Shown here in pieces: positions 59,400-64,000 of a stretch of DNA of 64,000 nt (the stretch's first letter is position 1; every line of letters starts with the position of its first letter). Made by a program: the position numbers and the translations under genes. The notes below the pieces were generated by a model. The model saw only the letters and a program-made list of their open reading frames with translations. It did not search any database and had not been told where the DNA came from. Location: NCBI GenBank assembly GCA_026214975.1, contig JAOBSW010000185.1, positions 25,411-89,410 on the forward strand. Direction: 5' to 3'. This DNA comes from Gentiana macrophylla (taxonomy: Eukaryota > Streptophyta > Magnoliopsida > Gentianales > Gentianaceae).

Positions 59400-59910
59400 T
59401 AGCAATTTCAGTCAAAAAATAGTCTTGATTCAGTCATCATATCTGCCCGATTGTGTAGAGAAGCTTTAATTTTTGTGATCTCGACAAACTACTACTAATA
59501 TTACATCGTCAACATACAAGGTAATGCAATAAAATGAACCACGCGCTTTAGTGAAGAGGCGTAATCACTTTGGTATGCAAAACCTTGTTCTGTAGAGGCG
59601 ATGTGAGCTTGGCATTCCTTTGCCTACTTGCTTAAGCCCATAGAGTGACTTTGTTAATTTGCAGGCGAGTTTGGGACAGGTTTGGAACCCGAAGCGACTC
59701 ATGTATACCTCCTCGTGAAGATCTCAGTGAAGAAAGGCATTATTCACATCCCAGCGATGTAAATGCCGACCTTTCTTTGACTATGGCTAAAGCGATTCGA
59801 TTGTGTCCATTACAACTCTGGGAAAGTCTCTTGATAATCTATCCCATAGAGTTGATTGTAGCCTTATACCTCTCAACATTCCCATCGGTTTATATTTGAT
59901 TTTATATACC
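59400..59910 (-). pseudogene. Copia-3 reverse transcriptase remnant
   Basis: Minus-strand reading gives GIDYQETFPRVVMDTI (about 59795-59850), DVNNAFLH and EEVYM (about 59700-59760), and KLTKSLYGLKQ (about 59635-59670), the hallmark blocks of copia RT. The active-site YVDD is intact at 59505-59516. At least three frameshifts or stops occur. Confidence 0.9.
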
Positions 59911-59999
59911 CACACCTATAGGATTCTTATGAGGTGGCGGGAACTATATCCCATTATGTGGTTTGCCTCAGGCATCTATTTTTCCTTCTTGTAGCTTGC

Positions 60000-61400
60000 C
60001 ATTTTAGGGTTCTTAATGGCACAGTTGTAAGTGTGTGGTTCTGTTCCTGTCTATGTTACAAACAAACCCTTGATATCGATAGAGATTGGTGAGAGATAAG
60101 TGTTGAAAAATATGGGGTGAGTTGGCGACTTGAGAACAAACATAATCTTGCAAATGGCCGGAATTTGTCTAGTTCTTCACGACCTTAGGTGGGGAGAAGA
60201 GAGTCTTTATTAGTATTCTTTGGGGTGGTGGATCCTCGAAGCAGGTTGTTGGTCAACATTAACTTGTTGGAATGGGGTATGAATATCATCTCTAGATAAT
60301 TGAATGGCAAAGAAGGTTACGAAATGGCGGTAATGTTTGAGGTAGGAGAAGGCACATCGAGAGGATGCAAAGGAAAGCATCTCTCATGGAACCACATTCA
60401 CGGAAATAATGACATCATATTGTCTAGGTTATCTGATATGTATCCTTTAGTAGTAGATGAATGACCAAGATGGACACGTACCACACTCACAAGGTCAAAT
60501 TTGGTCTGTATTGCCAATGATTGAGGCATAAACAAGACATCCAAATACTAAATCTCGAGATATCGGGTTCTTTGTGGTATAGTTTTCATAGGGAGTAAGG
60601 TTACCAAACGAGGGTAGGTGTACTATTTATCGGTGTAATTTGCATGAACAACACAATATCAGCCGGATAAAGGAGCTTTGAAACTTCAAAGCCACAGCTA
60701 CATTTAACAAGTGTTGGTGTTTTCTTTCTATAACCCATTACGTTCGGTGTATGTGCGGAATGCGATGGACAATCACTTTCTCATCATAAAAAAAAGCAGG
60801 CATATCAAACTCATACCATTATCGATCTATGATCTTATGCAAAATTAAATTGTGTAATAACAAAGCGCAAAAAACTACGAACAATCATTAACCTCCGATT
60901 TATTATCATTAAATGTACCCAAAGTAATCTCTTGTGGTCATCCAATTGTAGAAAATACTGTGTCCTTGGAAAGTTTCATGCCCATAGGGCCGAATATCAA
61001 AATGAACTAACAAAACAAGCGGCGGTAGATGACCGACTTAAAACTTAATTGCCTCTGTTTGGCTAGAGGCACACATTGGCGGATGGTGTCACGAGGCCTT
61101 TAACCTCGACAAGCTTTTATTGATGGTCTTGACTGTGACTAAGTCGGAGAAAACTTAATTGCCTACTGTTTGGCTAGAAGAACACTGACGAGATGGTGTC
61201 TGGAGCTTTAACCTCGACAAACTTTTATTGATGGTCTTGACTTTGTGACTTGAAGGATGCCCCGTCTGTAATGCCATACCGTATCTTCTGGAATATCTTT
61301 GGATTTTTGAAAAGTTGCTATCTTGCTTGGACCTTTGAAGATGTAGTATCCATGATGTACAAACCATTACGTTCTTCAGCCAGTCCAATCATCCCGTCTG
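60000..61400 (-). pseudogene. Copia-3 pre-integrase and integrase remnant
   Basis: Minus-strand open frame 61155-61388 contains the GAG-pre-integrase part with a GHPSSHKV stretch following W-H-like residues in a shifted frame. The region near 60440-60560 reads KFDLVSVVRVHLGHSSTTKG, matching the conserved C-terminal integrase stretch of copia. The catalytic core between them (about 60600-61000) is poorly readable. A tandem duplication of about 110 bp lies at 61041-61257. Confidence 0.7.
61041..61257. repeat. Tandem duplication of about 110 bp in Copia-3
   Basis: Two copies (61041-61150 and 61151-61257) share AAACTTAATTGCCT, TTTGGCTAGA and TTTTATTGATGGTCTTGACT. The duplication lies at the pre-integrase/integrase junction and breaks the frame. 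Confidence 0.9.
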
Positions 61401-61690
61401 TGATCTGGATGACACATTTGTTAGACTCAAAAAACTTAATATTAGGGTTTTTAGTGAGCCTCTTGAGTGATATCAAGTTTATATAGAAACCGAGAACACA
61501 ACACCTGTCAACTTTAGGTTATGATTTAGCTTTGCCTCACCATGTGTGACACAAACATTAGTACCATCACGGAAGACTTACATTCATCTTGAACTTCGGT
61601 GTGTGAAAATAAATGTATATCACATACTATATGAGTGCTGCTGCTCACGAATCTAATATCCATACGGTAGATGATTTTGTGGTCATCTCA

Positions 61691-62640
61691 CTACGGCAAA
61701 TATGATCTGAGAGCCACGAGATGCGATTGATAAGATCTTTGTGATTGTGGCTCTGTCTCCTTCTTGTTTTGCTTCGGATAAAGTTCCTTCAACTTTTCAT
61801 ATTCATGTTGAGTGGAAACTTGCACATTATTCTTCTCCTTGTGTCTGTGCTCAACACCTATTCCACCATATTTACCTGTTCTGAGGCTTAAATCCGGTGG
61901 AAAACCGTGTTCTTGTAACACTTATCTTACATGGCCTATCATTCCCACGAAAGTACATTGTGGCTTCTTCCCGAGTTACCCTTGTTAAAGGCACTTCATC
62001 TCCTCGTCTGTTCTGAACCACTATCAACAAATATCACTTTTGAATCAGCATCCCAGATCTCATTCTCGATCATTACGAGCCACACTTGACTCTTGCGTTG
62101 CTCAACACCTGTTCCACCATATTTACCTGTTCTGAAGCTTAAATCTGGTGGAAAACCGTGTTTCTTGTAACACTTATCTTCTACATGGCCTATCATTCCA
62201 CGAAAGTACATTGTGGCTAACCACTGAGTTACCCTTTGTTAAGGCACCCTCTCCTCTGTCATGTTCTGAACCACTATCAACAAATCTCCTTTGAATCACA
62301 TCCTGATCTCATTCTCTAATCATTACGAGCCACATTGACTCTGAACATAACGGTAGGATCCAAGCTAATGTTACGGTTGTTATGTGCTCTCGCTTTCAAA
62401 TTTCAAAGCTAAACCAAAAACAACCTTGATATTAGGAATTGGTGACATCAACAAGACATGAGATGTCACTGGCTCAAATACCTCGTCAAGTCCTCTTAGA
62501 AACCTGATAACGTATTCCGTCTCATTGTATCCTATGAAGGTTGGTATCACGTGATTCTGTTTTGGGCAGCAAGTACAATGGCGGCCGGCGACAATTTCAT
62601 CAATTAACGACCATTCTTGTAAAATGCTCGGTAACACTCG
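61691..62640 (-). pseudogene. Copia-3 gag remnant with duplicated zinc knuckle
   Basis: Minus-strand frame 62380-62637 reads EYVIRFLRGLDEVFEPVTSH, VLLMSPIPNI and FGLALKFE, a classic copia Gag segment. Downstream the zinc-knuckle part appears twice: 61996-62211 has GHVEDKCYKKHGFPPDL and 61691-61921 has EHGFPPDL. The two copies result from the tandem duplication at 61850-62343. Confidence 0.88.
61850..62343. repeat. Tandem duplication of about 245-250 bp in Copia-3 gag
   Basis: The first copy starts CTCAACACCTATTCCACCAT (61850) and the second CTCAACACCTGTTCCACCAT (62101). Both run through the knuckle-coding part to CATTACGAGCCACA (about 62075 and 62324). Identity is high, with scattered indels. 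Confidence 0.92.
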
Positions 62641-63120
62641 AACCTCTGCTTAGCATTATTCAATTCCTCTATTAAGTCGATGCGAAGCGAATCGAGATTA
62701 GCAAACTGTCCTTTAGCTCCTCCCAAACACTTTGTCTGAGAATCCATCGAGTAAACTTTGGGCTATCGCGGTGCGAATTCCTCGACCAGTTGGTTACCAT
62801 TATATCGCCTTGTTCAGGACATGAAATCGCATCACCTCTGGCGGTCGTGGTAGCGATCCGTCAATAAATCGGCCTTATTCTTCATTATTAGTGACATGCG
62901 TCTTGATCTACTCCATGAATGATATTTTGCACCATTTTCATTGAGTATCATTGAACTAGGGTTAGCGTAGGTTTTCATTTGGATGAATGTAAAGGAAGTG
63001 GATCTGGTATAATTTCACGATCTGGTGCTTGATTAGCCATGACGAAGATAACGAGAAGATCAAGCGAAGAAGATAAACCGAGAATGGACGAAGAACATGG
63101 AAAAAACTTCAGATTTTGTT

Positions 63121-63132
63121 CTCACGATACCA
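63121..63132 (-). promoter_or_regulatory. Copia-3 primer-binding site
   Basis: On the minus strand TGGTATCGTGAG directly follows the 5' LTR. Its first seven bases match the usual plant initiator-Met primer-binding site TGGTATCAGAGC. Confidence 0.78.
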
Positions 63133-63322
63133 TATTGAAACCAAAGGATCGAAGAAAAAAGGGCAAAGTTGACCTTATTTTTATTATTCTTTCTTAATGA
63201 ATTACAGAATGTATTTTCCTTTATATACTAGTAGGAAATAAAATACAGGAAAAGAAATAGAAAATAATAAGGAAGTAATAAAATGTAAAATGTAATGTTT
63301 TATAAACATATAATTTGCAATA
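63133..63322 (-). repeat. Copia-3 5' LTR
   Basis: 190-bp partner of 58418-58607, with the same TATTG and CAATA ends. Its outer edge is followed by the GTATC target duplication. It should hold the element promoter, but no TATA box can be chosen with confidence in the AT-rich sequence. Confidence 0.95.
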
Positions 63323-63327
63323 GTATC

Positions 63328-63477
63328 CTCAGGAAATGAAGGCATAATTCAAAGTGGTTAAACACCAGAAGCTATTATTAACTCGATCTAAGTCATGATT
63401 TTACCATTTTATCGGGTTAGATTATGCTAGTAGTTAGATTGTTAGTAAGCATTAAATAAATACTTATATAGATATCT

Positions 63478-63531
<54 letters not shown>

Positions 63532-64000
63532 CATATATAGATACATAGACATAAATATATATATATAGATATATAGATATATATAATATAAATACTAATA
63601 TAATGTATAGAAACTAATATAATATATAGAAACTAACCAAGATAATGTTATTAAACCATGATATCTTTTTAGTTAATAAATGAGACAGATCTTTTCCTTG
63701 ATGCAAGGAGGTCAATTATATATGAACGGTGTACTCTAGCTAGACAACTCCTCCTCCTGGCGTATGAAATTGTCATATGTCAAATTGTCATTAGTTTAAT
63801 CTCCACAGCGCCCAATGCTAATCTCGATTGAGTACGAGCAGTGCAGTACAAATCTACCCGGATAAAGAGGTTTATTCCGTTTGTCAGGCGGCCGATGTTA
63901 TTCAAAGGCTCAGGTTGTCGAGCGGATCGATTTAACTTTCGGTGTTAGTTTCAATTAAACCGTTGGTTTTAACATTATTATCGATCTTGAGCACAAATTT
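63328..64000. other. Unassigned right end
   Basis: No gene is recognised. It contains a (TA)n run at 63481-63527 and further TA/GATA-rich sequence to about 63610. Confidence 0.55.
63481..63527. repeat. (TA)n microsatellite
   Basis: A TA run of about 23 units followed by interrupted TAGATA repeats. Confidence 0.96.

Larger units (their letters stand above)
58418..63322 (-). mobile_element. Copia-3, Ty1/copia LTR retrotransposon with young LTRs
   Basis: A 4,905-bp element flanked by GTATC at 58413-58417 and 63323-63327. Its 190-bp LTRs start TATTG and end CAATA and are nearly identical. On the minus strand the leader after the 5' LTR starts TGGTATCGTGAG (63121-63132), a primer-binding site close to the initiator-Met type. 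A purine tract, TTGAGGGGG (58608-58616), precedes the 3' LTR. Gag with zinc knuckle, pre-integrase, integrase end, reverse transcriptase and RNase H follow in copia order. Frameshifts are frequent in spite of the young LTRs, and two internal tandem duplications are present. Confidence 0.96.

Overview
The window is a gene-poor, repeat-dense piece of a flowering-plant nuclear genome, probably a eudicot. The evidence is three Ty1/copia retrotransposons, Ty3/gypsy-type and other solo LTRs, CACTA, pogo/Lemi-like and Mutator-like DNA transposons, an L1-type LINE, tRNA-derived SINEs, degraded DUF295 (KIB1-4 beta-propeller) genes and one plant-type gene of unknown function. No ribosomal, tRNA, organellar or bacterial genes were seen. 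Nearly every coding stretch is broken by stops and frameshifts. Many differences between duplicate copies are one-base indels, so some breaks may be consensus errors of a long-read assembly rather than real decay.

The backbone is an interleaved duplication in the order A1 (about 7.4-13.6 kb), B1 (about 30.0-40.4 kb), A2 (about 42.1-49.3 kb), B2 (about 55.0-58.2 kb). Block A carries a DUF295 gene remnant on the minus strand. Block B carries the unknown gene on the minus strand. Because each block exists twice, one copy often shows the empty site of an insertion present in the other. This holds for Copia-1 (1.9-7.4 kb), a putative MITE (12.0-12.6 kb), a Mutator-like element (30.3-31.4 kb), Copia-2 (32.7-38.6 kb, which splits the unknown gene) and a LINE (46.9-48.6 kb). 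A third DUF295 remnant lies inverted at 49.4-50.7 kb.

Between A1 and B1, about 13.6-30 kb is almost wholly transposon-derived. It holds a gypsy-type solo LTR (14.5-15.5 kb) and a pogo/Lemi-like element (15.9-24.2 kb). A CACTA element (18.0-24.2 kb) sits inside the pogo element, and a 2.2-kb solo LTR (19.4-21.6 kb) sits inside the CACTA. Next come the LTR and leader of a truncated retrotransposon with a SINE inserted in it (24.2-28.3 kb). Between A2 and B2 there is a multi-copy array of tRNA-like SINE units (50.75-52.36 kb), one of them inverted, followed by unassigned sequence. The right end holds Copia-3 (58.4-63.3 kb), with nearly identical 190-bp LTRs, a clear target-site duplication and two internal tandem duplications.

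No cellular pathway or operon is visible. The main value of the window is its transposon stratigraphy and duplication history. I found nothing I would call a new biological system. The items most worth checking are the triple nesting, the SINE array and the unknown gene in block B.
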